A stretch of DNA of 58,470 bases from Prevotella sp. (GCA_018385335.1 JAHAZN010000075.1:1-58470); one strand, 5' to 3'; positions 7,771 through 17,515 are shown, counted from the stretch's first letter. Program-made: numbers and translations. The notes: generated by a model from the letters alone, not told the origin.

Positions 7771-10233
7771 TTATCTCAGTTCGGCACCAAGACGGCTCTT
7801 GAGGTTGGCTATCAGTTTCTGCATGATAGACTCTATCTGCTTGTCATTTAGTGTCTTGCTGTCGTCCTGAAGAATAAAGTTAACGGCATAGCTCTTCTTT
7901 CCTGCGGGCAGGTTCTTTCCTTCATACACATCGAAGAGTTCTACGCGCTTCAACAGCTTCTTCTCTGTCTGACGGGCAATTTCTACTACCTGTTCAAAAG
8001 CCACACTGTCGTCGAGCAGAAGGGCGAGGTCGCGACTCACTGCAGGATATTTAGAGAGTTCTGTATAGTGTACAGAGCTCTTTCTCACAGCTTTCATCAG
8101 CACTGTCCAATCTATCTCGGCATAATATACTTCGCTGTCAAGATCAAACTTCTTCAGCAATGTGCGGTTGAGAATACCGAGTTCGGCAAGACAACGGCCA
8201 TCGCGGGTCTCCAAACGGCGGGCTGAGGCAAAGACATTATTGTCGGTAGTGGTCCATACGGTGGCTCCCATATTCAGTCCGACGCGAGAGAAGATATTGA
8301 GCACATAAGCTTCGAGTTCGAAGAAGGTGCTATCTTCATTGGGGTGTGCCCAACTGCCTTCTACGCGTTTTCCTGTCACCCAGAGTGAGAGGTGGGTATC
8401 CTCGCGATAGGCTTGCATGGGCTGCTCATCGTTGGCTCTCTCAGGAGAGAAATGATAGACATTGCCCATTTCGAAGAATCGCAGATTGCTACTCCTGCGC
8501 TTCACATTGTGCTCAATGCTCTCCAATCCACCATAGAGGAGTGTCTGGCGCATCACATTGAGGTCGGAGCTCAGGGGGTTCATAATGCGTACAAGATGTG
8601 TGGCATCATAGGCATTGCTGTCGGCATAATAAGCTTCTTTGGTAAGCGAGTTGTTGAGAATCTCATTGAATCCGCAACCCACGAGCTGTTCGCCAACGAG
8701 GTTGCCCAACTTATGTTTCTTGTCTTCATCGCCTTTCACAACAAGACAGCCTTTGAGCTGAGTGGGAATTTCTACATTGTTATATCCGTAGATGCGCAGG
8801 ATATCTTCTACCACATCGCATGGGCGTTGCACGTCAACACGATAGGCAGGAACCTTGAGCATAAGCCCCTGTTCGTCTTCACTCTGCACTTTCATCTCCA
8901 GACTCTCACAGATGTTCTTAATAGTAGCATGACCTATCTCCTTACCGATGAGACTGCTCACATAATCGTAGGACAGTGTTACCTCAGTACCTTCTATGGG
9001 CTGGGGATAGACATCACAAATTTCCATAGACACTTTGCCTCCTGCCAACTCTGCACAGAGGATAGCAGCCTGTTTCAAAGCATAGATTACTCCTTCGGGG
9101 TCGATACCACGCTCAAAACGGAAGGAGGCATCGGTGCTCAATCCGTGGCGACGGGCACTCTTTCTTATCCAGGTGGGATGGAAATAGGCACTCTCCAACA
9201 CCACATTGGTTGTGGTCTCATAGGTACCGCTTCCTTTACCTCCAAAGACTCCTGCTATGCACATCGGTTCCTCAGCGTTGCAGATGCTCAGGTCGTGACT
9301 GCCAAGGATGCGTTCCTCGCCATCGAGGGTAACAAACTTGGTGCCTTCAGCTTGGGTACGAACAACTATCTTGTGACCTGTCACCATATCGGCATCGAAG
9401 CAGTGCATAGGTTGACCATAGGCCATCATCACGTAATTAGTGATATCGACAATGTTATTGATAGGACGAAGACCGATGATGCGAAGTTTGTCCTGCAACC
9501 ATGCGGGACTCTCCTTCACCTCACAGCCAGTGATACTCACGCAGGCATAACGTTTACATGCCTCTGTGTTCTCTATCTCAACAGAGATGGGGAGCTCCTT
9601 GTTGTCAACATGGAAAGCATCGCATGAGGGGCGGTGAAGCGAGGTGGTGTAGCCATTCTGCTTGAGATAGGCATAGAGGTCGCGTGCTACGCCATAATGC
9701 GACAGGGCATCGGCACGGTTGGCTGTGATATCAACCTCGATAAGCCAGTCGCTCTCAAGATGATAATACTCTGAGGCGGGCATGCCCACAGGGGCATCTT
9801 CGGGGAGAACGATGATACCGTCGTGACTGGTGCCGATACCTATCTCATCCTCGGCACAAATCATTCCGCAGCTCTCCACTCCGCGCAGTTTCGACTTCTT
9901 GATGACAAACTCTTTGTCGCCATCGTAGAGCACACAACCCAAGTCAGCCACAATCACCTTCTGACCGGCTGCCACATTGGGGGCACCACAGACAATCTGT
10001 GAGGGGGTGTCCTTACCAAGATCAACAGTGGTGACATGAAGGTGATCGGAATTGGGATGTACTTCACAGGTCAACACCTTGCCTACAAAGAGACCTTTCA
10101 ATCCTCCCTTGATGGTTTGAACTTCTTCAAGGGCATCAACCTCCAATCCTGTAGAGGTGAGTGCGTCGCAAACTTCCTGCGGCGTGAGGTTGAAGTCAAC
10201 ATACTCCTTCAACCATTTATAGGAAATATTCAT
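7771..10233 (-). CDS. pheT: Phenylalanine--tRNA ligase beta subunit
   Basis: Beta subunit of the alpha2-beta2 phenylalanyl-tRNA synthetase, which charges tRNA-Phe in the cytosol. At 820 aa it is full length. An N-terminal OB-fold tRNA-binding domain (about residues 40-150, VGKVLTCEVHPNSDHLHV) is followed by the B3/B4 editing region, a B5 domain, the catalytic-like core and a C-terminal anticodon-binding FDX-ACB domain (KYPAVSRDLALLLDD). The alpha subunit gene pheS is not adjacent here, so the two subunits are encoded apart. A consensus promoter lies at 10268-10299. Confidence 0.96.
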   Translation of the reverse strand: MNISYKWLKEYVDFNLTPQEVCDALTSTGLEVDALEEVQTIKGGLKGLFVGKVLTCEVHPNSDHLHVTTVDLGKDTPSQIVCGAPNVAAGQKVIVADLGCVLYDGDKEFVIKKSKLRGVESCGMICAEDEIGIGTSHDGIIVLPEDAPVGMPASEYYHLESDWLIEVDITANRADALSHYGVARDLYAYLKQNGYTTSLHRPSCDAFHVDNKELPISVEIENTEACKRYACVSITGCEVKESPAWLQDKLRIIGLRPINNIVDITNYVMMAYGQPMHCFDADMVTGHKIVVRTQAEGTKFVTLDGEERILGSHDLSICNAEEPMCIAGVFGGKGSGTYETTTNVVLESAYFHPTWIRKSARRHGLSTDASFRFERGIDPEGVIYALKQAAILCAELAGGKVSMEICDVYPQPIEGTEVTLSYDYVSSLIGKEIGHATIKNICESLEMKVQSEDEQGLMLKVPAYRVDVQRPCDVVEDILRIYGYNNVEIPTQLKGCLVVKGDEDKKHKLGNLVGEQLVGCGFNEILNNSLTKEAYYADSNAYDATHLVRIMNPLSSDLNVMRQTLLYGGLESIEHNVKRRSSNLRFFEMGNVYHFSPERANDEQPMQAYREDTHLSLWVTGKRVEGSWAHPNEDSTFFELEAYVLNIFSRVGLNMGATVWTTTDNNVFASARRLETRDGRCLAELGILNRTLLKKFDLDSEVYYAEIDWTVLMKAVRKSSVHYTELSKYPAVSRDLALLLDDSVAFEQVVEIARQTEKKLLKRVELFDVYEGKNLPAGKKSYAVNFILQDDSKTLNDKQIESIMQKLIANLKSRLGAELR

Positions 10234-10267
10234 TGGCTAATTGTTTTCGATTTTGCATAAGCGCGCG

Positions 10268-10299
10268 CAAAATTACGATTTTTCTTGCACATACACAAA
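10268..10299 (-). promoter_or_regulatory. Promoter of pheT (TTTG-N20-TAATTTTG)
   Basis: Minus strand -33 TTTG (complement of 10296-10299), 20-base spacer, -7 TAATTTTG (complement of 10268-10275), 34 bases before the pheT start. A close match to the Bacteroidetes consensus. Confidence 0.7.
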
Positions 10300-10317
10300 A
10301 AAGAAAGCATTTTTCTA

Positions 10318-10998
10318 TTATCTCAACTGCTGATACCACTTCAGAAGCTGTCCACGTGAGACGCCTCGTGATTCTAGGGCTTTGAGGGCAAGACGTGCTT
10401 CGCCGTATCTTCTGACGCGTATCAACAACTCGATATGCGAAACGGCATAATCGATATTCTCCGGAGCGCGTCGAACTGCCTGCTCCCAATCGTCAAGGGC
10501 GGCATCAACGAGGTGGAGCTCCTGTTCGTAGAGCGCTCGTGCCACATAGGCAGAGGCACTGTCGGCATGATGATCAACAAGATAATTGAAATGGTCTATG
10601 GCCTCTGCCTTACGCTTCATCACGCGGCATAGATCGGCCTGACAGAGGCGGGCTTCATAATGCAGGGGAGCTCGCTTCAGTATGTATTCGTAATCACGAT
10701 AGGCAAGAATATACTGTCGCTGCTGGCGATAGGCATAGGCGCGATAGAAATAGGCGGCTAACTGATGTGTGTCGTGCTGGATTACAAGGGAACACTCGTC
10801 CACCGCGTAGGACCACTGTTCAAGCAGGAGATGAACATTGGCTTTGTTCAGATGGAGCTCAAGAGAAAAGGGTTGGTGATCTATCTGATTACGGAGTACG
10901 GACAAGGAGTCGCGCCACTGTTGTTTGCTTTGTCCTTGCATAGGCAAAGGTAACAACAATGAAGCAATCAACAGTGGCAACAACTTCTTCGTCTTCAT
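10318..10998 (-). CDS. Exported tetratricopeptide-repeat protein
   Basis: A 226-aa protein with a signal peptide (MKTKKLLPLLIASLLLPLPMQG, probable cleavage before QSKQ), hence periplasmic or envelope-anchored. The mature part is made of about five TPR units of helix-turn-helix pairs: LELHLNKANVHLLLEQW, AYFYRAYAYRQQRQYILAY, YEARLCQADLCRVMKRK, SAYVARALYEQELHL. TPRs mediate protein-protein contacts; no enzymatic domain is visible and the partner is unknown. It lies 51 bases after leuB in the same direction and could be read through from the leu operon, but there is no functional argument for that. Confidence 0.75.
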   Translation of the reverse strand: MKTKKLLPLLIASLLLPLPMQGQSKQQWRDSLSVLRNQIDHQPFSLELHLNKANVHLLLEQWSYAVDECSLVIQHDTHQLAAYFYRAYAYRQQRQYILAYRDYEYILKRAPLHYEARLCQADLCRVMKRKAEAIDHFNYLVDHHADSASAYVARALYEQELHLVDAALDDWEQAVRRAPENIDYAVSHIELLIRVRRYGEARLALKALESRGVSRGQLLKWYQQLR

Positions 10999-11049
10999 TC
11001 TTAAAGAATGTTACAATATTGCAAATGTCCGACGGATGAAATCGTTCTA

Positions 11050-12111
11050 CTACTTATTCTTGATGTAGTCAACAATCCATTCGCCAACTTCTTTAGTGCC
11101 ATATTTAGCGCCTCCCTCAACCTGAATCTCGGGGGTACGCACATTGGCATCAAGTGAGGCATCAACAGCCTCGCGAACCAACGCTCCCTCTTCTTTCAAG
11201 TCGAAATATTCGAGCAACATAGCTACTGACAGTATCTGTGCTAACGGATTGGCAATGTTCTGTCCCTTAGCCTGCGGCCATGAACCGTGAACTGGTTCGA
11301 AGACTGGTGTGCTCTCGCCTGTAGAGGCTGAGGGAAGGAGTCCCATGGAGCCGGAGATACAGCTGCCTTCGTCGGTGAGGATATCACCAAAGGTATTTTC
11401 AGTAACCATCACGTCAAAGAATTTGGGTTCGGCAATCATGCGCATAGAGGCATTATCGACAAACATATAATCGACATTCACATCGGGATAGAGCGGTGCC
11501 ATCTCTTTAGCTATCTGTCTCCACAGACGACTGGAGGCAAGCACATTGGCTTTGTCAACGACAGTGAGGTGATGATTGCGCTTGCGAGCATACTCGAAGC
11601 CAACCTTAAGGATGCGCTCCACCTCGGGACGGGTGTAATAGTTGGTATCGTAGGCCTTGTCATTATCTTGGTATTTCTCACCGAAATACATACCTCCTGT
11701 CAACTCACGGATACACACGAAATCGGCACCATCAACCAACTCTGACTTCAAGGGTGATTTATGTACCAGGCATTTGAAGGTCTGTACGGGACGGATATTG
11801 GCAAAGAGTCCGAGCTTCTTTCTCATGGCCAACAGTCCTTGTTCCGGACGCACCTTGGCGGTAGGATCATTATCGAATTTGGGATCGCCTACGGCTGCAA
11901 AGAGTACAGCATCTGCTTCCTTACATGCCTGATAGGTGGTTTCGGGGAAGGGGTCACCTACCTCGTCGATGGCATGAGCACCACAGAGGGCTTCGGTATA
12001 GCTCACCTCATGGCCATATTTCTCTGCGATGGCATTCATTACTGCAACACCTTGTTGCATAATCTCCGGACCAATTCCATCGCCCGGAAGTACTGCAATT
12101 TTGAGTTTCAT
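11050..12111 (-). CDS. leuB: 3-isopropylmalate dehydrogenase
   Basis: Oxidatively decarboxylates 3-isopropylmalate to 2-oxoisocaproate with NAD+, the third committed step to leucine; homologues also act on methylmalate in the citramalate route to isoleucine. I choose the ATG at 12111 ([16 protein letters not shown]) over an upstream TTG at 12120. The 353-aa protein shows [18 protein letters not shown], the metal/substrate region VDNASMRM and [12 protein letters not shown], and the adenine-binding FEPVHGSWP. It is the last gene of the leu operon, 13 bases after the citramalate-synthase-like gene. Full length, no anomalies. Confidence 0.95.
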   Translation of the reverse strand: MKLKIAVLPGDGIGPEIMQQGVAVMNAIAEKYGHEVSYTEALCGAHAIDEVGDPFPETTYQACKEADAVLFAAVGDPKFDNDPTAKVRPEQGLLAMRKKLGLFANIRPVQTFKCLVHKSPLKSELVDGADFVCIRELTGGMYFGEKYQDNDKAYDTNYYTRPEVERILKVGFEYARKRNHHLTVVDKANVLASSRLWRQIAKEMAPLYPDVNVDYMFVDNASMRMIAEPKFFDVMVTENTFGDILTDEGSCISGSMGLLPSASTGESTPVFEPVHGSWPQAKGQNIANPLAQILSVAMLLEYFDLKEEGALVREAVDASLDANVRTPEIQVEGGAKYGTKEVGEWIVDYIKNK

Positions 12112-12124
12112 TGTATTCAATTAT

Positions 12125-13717
12125 TTATGTTTGTTGATATTCTTCATATGTGTTTTCCTCCTCTTCGATGATATTAAGCATCTTGAAGGTGGCCTTGATA
12201 GCTGCCTCTGTCTGGTCGGCATCCAAGCCCCTGGTGCGGAACAAATGTTCGCCATTCTGCCATGTGATGACAGTCTGGACAAGGGCATCGGTACGACCTC
12301 CGGGGGGGATGGTGACGGCATAGTTGGCCAATATGGGGAAGGTGCGATTCATCTTCTCTTTATAAATCTTCCTCAGAGCCTTTACGAATGCATCATACTG
12401 ACCATCACCCGTAGAATCGGCTTCATACTGCACTCCACGGATTTCTACCTTCACGCTGGCGATGGGTTTGAGACCATAGGCTAAGCCCACCATATAGCTC
12501 ACCAACTTCACCTGTTCGTCGGGCACATTGTGCTTGAGCACATCGCTAACGATAAACGGGAGGTCTTCCTGGGTGACTATCTCTTTACGGTCGCCAAGCT
12601 CGGTGATTCTTTTAGTCACCATCTTGGTTTGTTCGGGCGTCAGCTCCAATCCTAACTCTTCGAGGTTCTTTGCGATGTTGGCCTTACCACTGTTCTTTCC
12701 CAAAGCGTATTCGCGTTTGCGACCAAAACGTTCGGGAGCGAGTTCATTGCAGTAGAGGTTGTCCTTGGAGTCGCCATCAGCATGAACACCAGCCACCTGT
12801 GTAAAGACATTCTCTCCCACGATGGGTTGATTGGCGGCGATGGCAATGCCCGAATAACCTTCTACCATTCTGCTGATAGCATTCAACTGGTCTTCAACGA
12901 TGTTGGTCTTGGCATGAAACTGGTCCTTGAGGATGACCTGTACGCTCGACAATGGTGCGTTGCCACATCGTTCTCCCAATCCATTGACAGTGACATGAAG
13001 TCCGCGTGCACCACTAAGCACTGCTGCAAGGGAGTTGCTCACTGCAAGGTCATAATCGTTATGTCCATGGAAATCGAAATGTAACGAAGGATAACGCTTT
13101 ATCATCTTGCGGAAATATTCAATGGCTTGTAATGGATTGAGAACCCCAAGGGTATCGGGTAGCATGAAGCGTTGTACGCCCTCGGTACTCAGAGCATCTA
13201 CCAACTGATAGACATAAGCAGGGGACGTGGCCATTCCGCCACTCCAATCCTCGAGGTAAAGATTGACGGTCATCCCTTTTGTATGGGCATAGCGGATGGT
13301 ATTAGCGATGTCTTGAATATGTTCATCTGGGGATTTGTGCAACTGTTGGATACAGTGTTTGAGCGAACCTTTAGCCAAGAGGTTGATGACCTTACCTCCA
13401 CAGTCGTCAATCCAATCGACAGAGAGGTTACCGTCAACAAATCCCAACACCTCTACACGTTCCAACATTCCTATCTGACGCGCATATCGACAAATCATGC
13501 GCACAGCATCCTTCTCTCCCTCGGAGACTCGCGCTGAGGCCACCTCTATTCTATCTACATTCACCTCTTTGAGTAGCATTCTGGCTATCATGAGTTTCTC
13601 ATGAGGGAGAAACGATACGCCACTGGTCTGCTCGCCATCACGCAGCGTGCAGTCCATGATCTCAATAAAGGGTGAGATGCGCTGATAGGCTTGATTTATC
13701 TGTTCTGCTGTTCCCAT
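12125..13717 (-). CDS. 2-isopropylmalate/citramalate synthase family enzyme
   Basis: A second HMGL-like Claisen condensation enzyme inside the leu operon (530 aa). N-terminal TIM barrel with DCTLRDGEQTSGVSF, metal-binding DFHGHNDYDLAVSN and NGLGERCGNAPLSSV; C-terminal LeuA-type regulatory (dimer) domain from about residue 385 (VSYMVGLAYGLKPIASVKVEI). It differs clearly from the LeuA encoded at 15739-17238. Bacteroidetes leu operons commonly carry such a paralogue, and citramalate synthesis from pyruvate and acetyl-CoA (CimA, isoleucine via 2-oxobutyrate) is the most likely role, but the substrate cannot be proven from sequence. The leuD frame overlaps its start by 22 bases, implying translational coupling. 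Confidence 0.85.
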   Translation of the reverse strand: MGTAEQINQAYQRISPFIEIMDCTLRDGEQTSGVSFLPHEKLMIARMLLKEVNVDRIEVASARVSEGEKDAVRMICRYARQIGMLERVEVLGFVDGNLSVDWIDDCGGKVINLLAKGSLKHCIQQLHKSPDEHIQDIANTIRYAHTKGMTVNLYLEDWSGGMATSPAYVYQLVDALSTEGVQRFMLPDTLGVLNPLQAIEYFRKMIKRYPSLHFDFHGHNDYDLAVSNSLAAVLSGARGLHVTVNGLGERCGNAPLSSVQVILKDQFHAKTNIVEDQLNAISRMVEGYSGIAIAANQPIVGENVFTQVAGVHADGDSKDNLYCNELAPERFGRKREYALGKNSGKANIAKNLEELGLELTPEQTKMVTKRITELGDRKEIVTQEDLPFIVSDVLKHNVPDEQVKLVSYMVGLAYGLKPIASVKVEIRGVQYEADSTGDGQYDAFVKALRKIYKEKMNRTFPILANYAVTIPPGGRTDALVQTVITWQNGEHLFRTRGLDADQTEAAIKATFKMLNIIEEEENTYEEYQQT

Positions 13718-14286
13718 GCCTCTATCTTCTCTTTATTCTCCAAGAGATAATCGATATCGTCGAGACCATTCATCAGACAATGCTTCTTGTAGCCATTGAT
13801 TTCAAAGTGCTCTGTTGCGCCCGTTGCTGTATTCGTGACGGTCTGCTCTGGAAGATTGACCACCACCTGCATCTTTGGATTCTCTTCGATAGAAGCAAAG
13901 AGGGAGGCAAGGAATTGCTCACTTACTACTACGGGCAAAACGAAGTTATTGAGTTCGTTGTTTTTGTGTATGTCGGCAAAGAAACTGCTGATAACGACAC
14001 GGAAACCATAACCGGCGATGGCCCAGGCAGCATGCTCACGACTGGAACCGGAACCGAAGTTCTTGCCTGCAACAAGGATACATCCTCCATAGAGGGGATT
14101 ATTGAGCACAAAATCGGGCTTCGGGGAACCATCTTTGTTGTATCTCCAGTCGCGGAAGAGGTTCTCACCAAAACCTTTCTTATCGGTGGCTTTGAGGAAA
14201 CGGGCAGGGATAATCTGGTCGGTATCTACATTCTCTAAAGGAAGGGGAACGCAGGTACTTGTGATAATATCGAATTTCTGTTTCAT
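13696..14286 (-). CDS. leuD: 3-isopropylmalate dehydratase small subunit
   Basis: Small subunit of the LeuCD isomerase that converts 2-isopropylmalate to 3-isopropylmalate (and citramalate to methylmalate). Start taken at the ATG at 14286 (MKQKFDIITST), preceded by A/G-rich AAGAAAAAGACT; a longer frame exists but its extra residues are not family-like. The 196-aa product has the swivelling-domain motifs PLPLENVDTDQIIPARFL, FRDWRY, FGSGSSREHAAWAI and GYGFRVVISSFFADI. It lies 40 bases after leuC, and its 3' end overlaps the next gene by 22 bases. Confidence 0.95.
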   Translation of the reverse strand: MKQKFDIITSTCVPLPLENVDTDQIIPARFLKATDKKGFGENLFRDWRYNKDGSPKPDFVLNNPLYGGCILVAGKNFGSGSSREHAAWAIAGYGFRVVISSFFADIHKNNELNNFVLPVVVSEQFLASLFASIEENPKMQVVVNLPEQTVTNTATGATEHFEINGYKKHCLMNGLDDIDYLLENKEKIEAWEQQNR

Positions 14287-14326
14287 AGTCTTTTTCTTGA
14301 ATAGTGAATAGAACAATCGGGAATGA

Positions 14327-15724
14327 TTAGTCGATGAGGGTACGGGGGTCGGTGATCACTCCTGTTACAGCGGCAGCGGCTGCCACAAGCGGACTGGCAA
14401 GGATAGTACGGGCACCGGGACCCTGACGGCCTTCGAAGTTGCGGTTGCTGGTGGACACAGCATATTTGCCTGCCGGTATCTTGTCGTCATTCATAGCGAG
14501 ACAGGCAGAACATCCGGGCTGACGGATGGCGAATCCTGCATCTTCGAACACTTTGTCAAGACCTTCTTCTCTCAACTGACGGTCAACAGCCCATGAACCA
14601 GGCACAAGCCATGCCACCACATTGTCGGCTTTCTTGCGACCTTTCACCAAGCTGGCAAAAGCGCGGAAGTCTTCAATACGTCCGTTGGTGCAGGCGCCAA
14701 GGAACACATAGTCTATGGGATGGCCAAGCAGTTGCTCGCCAGGTTGGAAACCCATATAGTCGAGTGACTTGAGGAAGGATGCTTTGCCTGCCTCATCTAT
14801 GGTGTCGAGACTTGGCACGGTCTCTGTGATACCGATACCCATACCGGGATTGGTGCCATAGGTGATACGAGGCTCGATGTCTGCACCATCGAAGGTAAGC
14901 TCCTTGTCAAAGACAGCATCCTCACCACTCTTTAGTGTGCTCCAGTAAGCTATAGCTTTCTCCCACTCTTCTCCCTTGGGTGCGTACTCGCGTCCCTTAA
15001 GATATGCGAAGGTGGTCTCATCGGGAGCGATAAACCCTCCGCGTGCACCCATCTCAATAGACAGGTTACAGAGCGTGAGGCGTCCTTCCATACTCATAGC
15101 ACGCACCACATCACCAGCATATTCGATGAAATAACCGGTGCCACCAGAGGTTGTCAGCTGAGACATGAGATATAATGCCACATCCTTAGCTGTTACTCCC
15201 TTGCTCAACTTTCCATTGATATTGATTCGCATCGACTTTGGTTTCTGCTGAAGGATGCACTGTGATGCCATCACCATCTCCACCTCACTGGTACCTATAC
15301 CAAAAGCTACGGCTCCTACTGCTCCGTGGGTTGAGGTATGTGAATCGCCACACACAATGGTCATGCCGGGCAGGGAGAGGCCTTTCTCTGGTCCAACAAC
15401 ATGGATGATACCATTGTTCTTGTCCATCATTCCATAGTGAGTAAGACCAAACTCCTTGGCATTGGCGGCTAACGTATCAACTTGACGGCGTGACACAGCA
15501 TCCTCGATAGGTTTGTCTTGGTCGTGGGTAGGTGTGTTATGGTCGGGCATACAGATGATATGGTCGGGGCGCAGACAGCGCAGACCACGGGCACGCATGC
15601 CATCGAATGCCTGAGGCGAGGTAACCTCATGACAATAGAGACGATCAATATATAACTGTGTGGGACCATCGGGAACGATCTGCACTACATGCTTGTCCCA
15701 AATCTTATCAAATAATGTGTTCAT
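14327..15724 (-). CDS. leuC: 3-isopropylmalate dehydratase large subunit
   Basis: Large, iron-sulfur subunit of LeuCD, an aconitase-family isomerase. I choose the ATG at 15724 ([14 protein letters not shown]), the normal family start, over a TTG six codons upstream. The 465-aa protein has [34 protein letters not shown] and [10 protein letters not shown], which together supply the three [4Fe-4S] cysteines and the substrate-site residues. The gene starts 14 bases after the leuA stop. Everything expected is intact. Confidence 0.96.
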   Translation of the reverse strand: MNTLFDKIWDKHVVQIVPDGPTQLYIDRLYCHEVTSPQAFDGMRARGLRCLRPDHIICMPDHNTPTHDQDKPIEDAVSRRQVDTLAANAKEFGLTHYGMMDKNNGIIHVVGPEKGLSLPGMTIVCGDSHTSTHGAVGAVAFGIGTSEVEMVMASQCILQQKPKSMRININGKLSKGVTAKDVALYLMSQLTTSGGTGYFIEYAGDVVRAMSMEGRLTLCNLSIEMGARGGFIAPDETTFAYLKGREYAPKGEEWEKAIAYWSTLKSGEDAVFDKELTFDGADIEPRITYGTNPGMGIGITETVPSLDTIDEAGKASFLKSLDYMGFQPGEQLLGHPIDYVFLGACTNGRIEDFRAFASLVKGRKKADNVVAWLVPGSWAVDRQLREEGLDKVFEDAGFAIRQPGCSACLAMNDDKIPAGKYAVSTSNRNFEGRQGPGARTILASPLVAAAAAVTGVITDPRTLID

Positions 15725-15738
15725 AGAAAACGGATATT

Positions 15739-17238
15739 TCAATTCTTAAACTTATTGATACAGTCGATATATGCTTCTACTGAAGCGGTAACGATGTCGG
15801 TATTGGCACCAAAACCATAGTAAACGTTGCCATTATACTCCACCTGCATGTGCACCTTACCCACATCATCAGAACCTTTACTTATAGCTTGGATAGTAAA
15901 CTCCTTGAGTGTCATATGTTTCTGAATAATCTTCTTCAGTGCATTGATGGCAGCATCTACTGGTCCATTGCCTGATGAGGCTTCCTCAAACTTCTGTCCA
16001 GAAATATCAAGACCAATGCTTGCCACGCTCTTCACTCCCTTACCTGTGGTGACCTGCAGGAAGTCGAGTTTCACGGCATGACCTTCTGCGGTGTCAGCTC
16101 CGGCAAGCATGAGTATATCATCATCATTGACTTCCTTCTTTTGGTCGGCAAGTTTGAGGAATTGCTGATAGAGTTTATCCACCACTTCTTCATTGTCGAT
16201 ATTCACTCCCAGTACACCAAGACGATACTTGAGGGCAGCACGTCCCGAACGGGCTGTGAGTACGATAGAGTTATCATCTAATCCCACATCTTTGGGATTC
16301 ATTATCTCATAAGTCTCCACGTTCTTCAATACTCCGTCCTGATGGATGCCACTCGAATGGGCAAAGGCATTTCTTCCCACAATGGCTTTGTTGGGTTGTA
16401 CGGGCATATTCATCAGGCTCGACACCATACGTGACGTAGGATAAATCTTTGTTGTGTTGATATTGGTATCGATGGCAAGATGCTTGTGGCACTTGAGAAT
16501 CATGGCAATCTCCTCTAATGAGGTGTTACCCGCACGCTCACCAATACCATTGATGGTTACCTCTACCTGGCGTGCTCCGTTTACCACACCCGAGAATGTA
16601 TTGGCGGTGGCCATGCCAAGGTCATTATGACAATGGGTAGAGATGATGGCTTTGTCGATGCCATCAACATGTTCCATCAGATATTTTATCTTTGCTCCAT
16701 ATTCAGCAGGCAGACAATAGCCGGTAGTGTCGGGGATATTCACAACGGTGGCACCTGCCTTGATGACGGCTTCTACGACACGTGCCAGATATTCATTGTC
16801 GGTACGACCAGCGTCTTCGGCATAGAACTCTACATCATCGACATAACGGCGAGCATATTTCACTGCAGCGATGGCGCGCTCTATGATTTCTTCGCGGTTG
16901 CTGTTAAACTTGTATTTGATGTGTGAATCACTCGTACCTATTCCTGTGTGAATACGTTTGCGCTTGGCATATTTCAACGACTCCGCTGCCACGTCGATAT
17001 CTTTCTCTACAGCACGGGTAAGGGCACAGATTGTGGGCCATGTCACTGCCTTGGATATCTCTATCACTGAATTGAAATCACCTGGACTGGAGATGGGGAA
17101 TCCTGCTTCTATCACATCTACTCCCAGTTGTTCTAACTGTTTCGCCACTTGAATCTTCTCAATTGTATTGAGCTGGCATCCGGGCACCTGTTCGCCGTCT
17201 CGCAGCGTCGTGTCAAAAATAAATAATCTGTCGCTCAT
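15739..17238 (-). CDS. leuA: 2-isopropylmalate synthase
   Basis: Condenses acetyl-CoA with 2-oxoisovalerate, the committed step of leucine synthesis. Start at the ATG at 17238 ([17 protein letters not shown]); the longer open frame runs into the untranslated leader. The 499-aa protein has [12 protein letters not shown], the active-site [29 protein letters not shown] and a C-terminal regulatory domain of the kind that binds leucine for feedback inhibition. First structural gene of the operon. Its 5' region holds the promoter (17457-17487), a Leu/Ile leader peptide and an attenuator hairpin, so expression is probably set by transcription attenuation as well as by feedback. Confidence 0.97.
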   Translation of the reverse strand: MSDRLFIFDTTLRDGEQVPGCQLNTIEKIQVAKQLEQLGVDVIEAGFPISSPGDFNSVIEISKAVTWPTICALTRAVEKDIDVAAESLKYAKRKRIHTGIGTSDSHIKYKFNSNREEIIERAIAAVKYARRYVDDVEFYAEDAGRTDNEYLARVVEAVIKAGATVVNIPDTTGYCLPAEYGAKIKYLMEHVDGIDKAIISTHCHNDLGMATANTFSGVVNGARQVEVTINGIGERAGNTSLEEIAMILKCHKHLAIDTNINTTKIYPTSRMVSSLMNMPVQPNKAIVGRNAFAHSSGIHQDGVLKNVETYEIMNPKDVGLDDNSIVLTARSGRAALKYRLGVLGVNIDNEEVVDKLYQQFLKLADQKKEVNDDDILMLAGADTAEGHAVKLDFLQVTTGKGVKSVASIGLDISGQKFEEASSGNGPVDAAINALKKIIQKHMTLKEFTIQAISKGSDDVGKVHMQVEYNGNVYYGFGANTDIVTASVEAYIDCINKFKN

Positions 17239-17287
17239 GTTATTATTCTTATATGTTTTATTTCTTCGTTTTGATGAATATTGTATT

Positions 17288-17328
17288 AAAAAAGAAACCT
17301 TCCTCACAGCGGAAGTGAGAAAGGTTTC
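17288..17328 (-). terminator. Leu operon attenuator hairpin (regulated intrinsic terminator)
   Basis: Minus strand: a stem of 14 base pairs (GAAACCTT-TCTCAC with GTGAGG-AAGGTTTC, one G-T pair) closes a 7-base loop TTCCGCT and is followed by TTTTTT. It stands between the leader peptide stop and the leuA start, where only conditional termination makes sense. The loop plus three stem bases (CACTTCCGCT, complement of 17308-17317) is exactly complementary over 10 bases to AGCGGAAGTG within the leader peptide coding sequence (complement of 17365-17374). That gives a mutually exclusive antiterminator. Confidence 0.9.
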
Positions 17329-17347
17329 ATATATGACCTAAGTCTAT

Positions 17348-17428
17348 CTATAGATACACCTCAACACTTCCGCTCTTCTTACGAAGTCGAATAATGCTGA
17401 TAATCGATAGTAAACTTGTATAATTCAT
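17348..17428 (-). CDS. Leu/Ile-rich leader peptide of the leu operon (26 aa)
   Basis: A short frame ATG to TAG encoding MNYTSLLSIISIIRLR followed by KKSGSVEVYL. Of 26 residues, 4 are Leu, 4 Ile and 2 Val, with a block LLSIISII at codons 6-13 encoded by TTA CTA ... ATT ATC ... ATT ATT. The antiterminator arm AGCGGAAGTG starts at codon 19. A ribosome stalled on the Leu/Ile block would leave the arm free; a ribosome reaching the stop codon would cover it. This is the classical architecture of ribosome-mediated attenuation, as known for ilv and leu leaders in enteric bacteria. It starts 29 bases after the -7 box and is too short for standard gene callers. The A-rich upstream sequence has no strong Shine-Dalgarno, as usual in this phylum. 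Confidence 0.88.
   Translation of the reverse strand: MNYTSLLSIISIIRLRKKSGSVEVYL
17365..17374 (-). promoter_or_regulatory. Antiterminator arm of the leu attenuator
   Basis: AGCGGAAGTG (minus strand) lies inside the leader peptide frame, codons 19-22, and is perfectly complementary to CACTTCCGCT in the loop and upper stem of the terminator (complement of 17308-17317). Pairing of the two would remove three pairs and the loop of the terminator hairpin. Confidence 0.75.
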
Positions 17429-17456
17429 AATTGCTAATTTTTTAATTTTGCGATTG

Positions 17457-17487
17457 CAAAGATACTACTTTTTTTCATTATCACAAA
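17457..17487 (-). promoter_or_regulatory. Promoter of the leu operon (TTTG-N19-TATCTTTG)
   Basis: Minus strand: -33 TTTG (complement of 17484-17487), 19-base spacer, -7 TATCTTTG (complement of 17457-17464). A perfect match to the Bacteroidetes consensus, 29 bases upstream of the leader peptide start. Confidence 0.85.
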
Positions 17488-17515
17488 TAAATTGTAAGTT
17501 TTTTCCGCTATATGC

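Noticed and set aside
8392..9627. 411-codon open frame opposite pheT
   Set aside because: Complete overlap with intact pheT, no recognisable domain, His-rich shadow composition.
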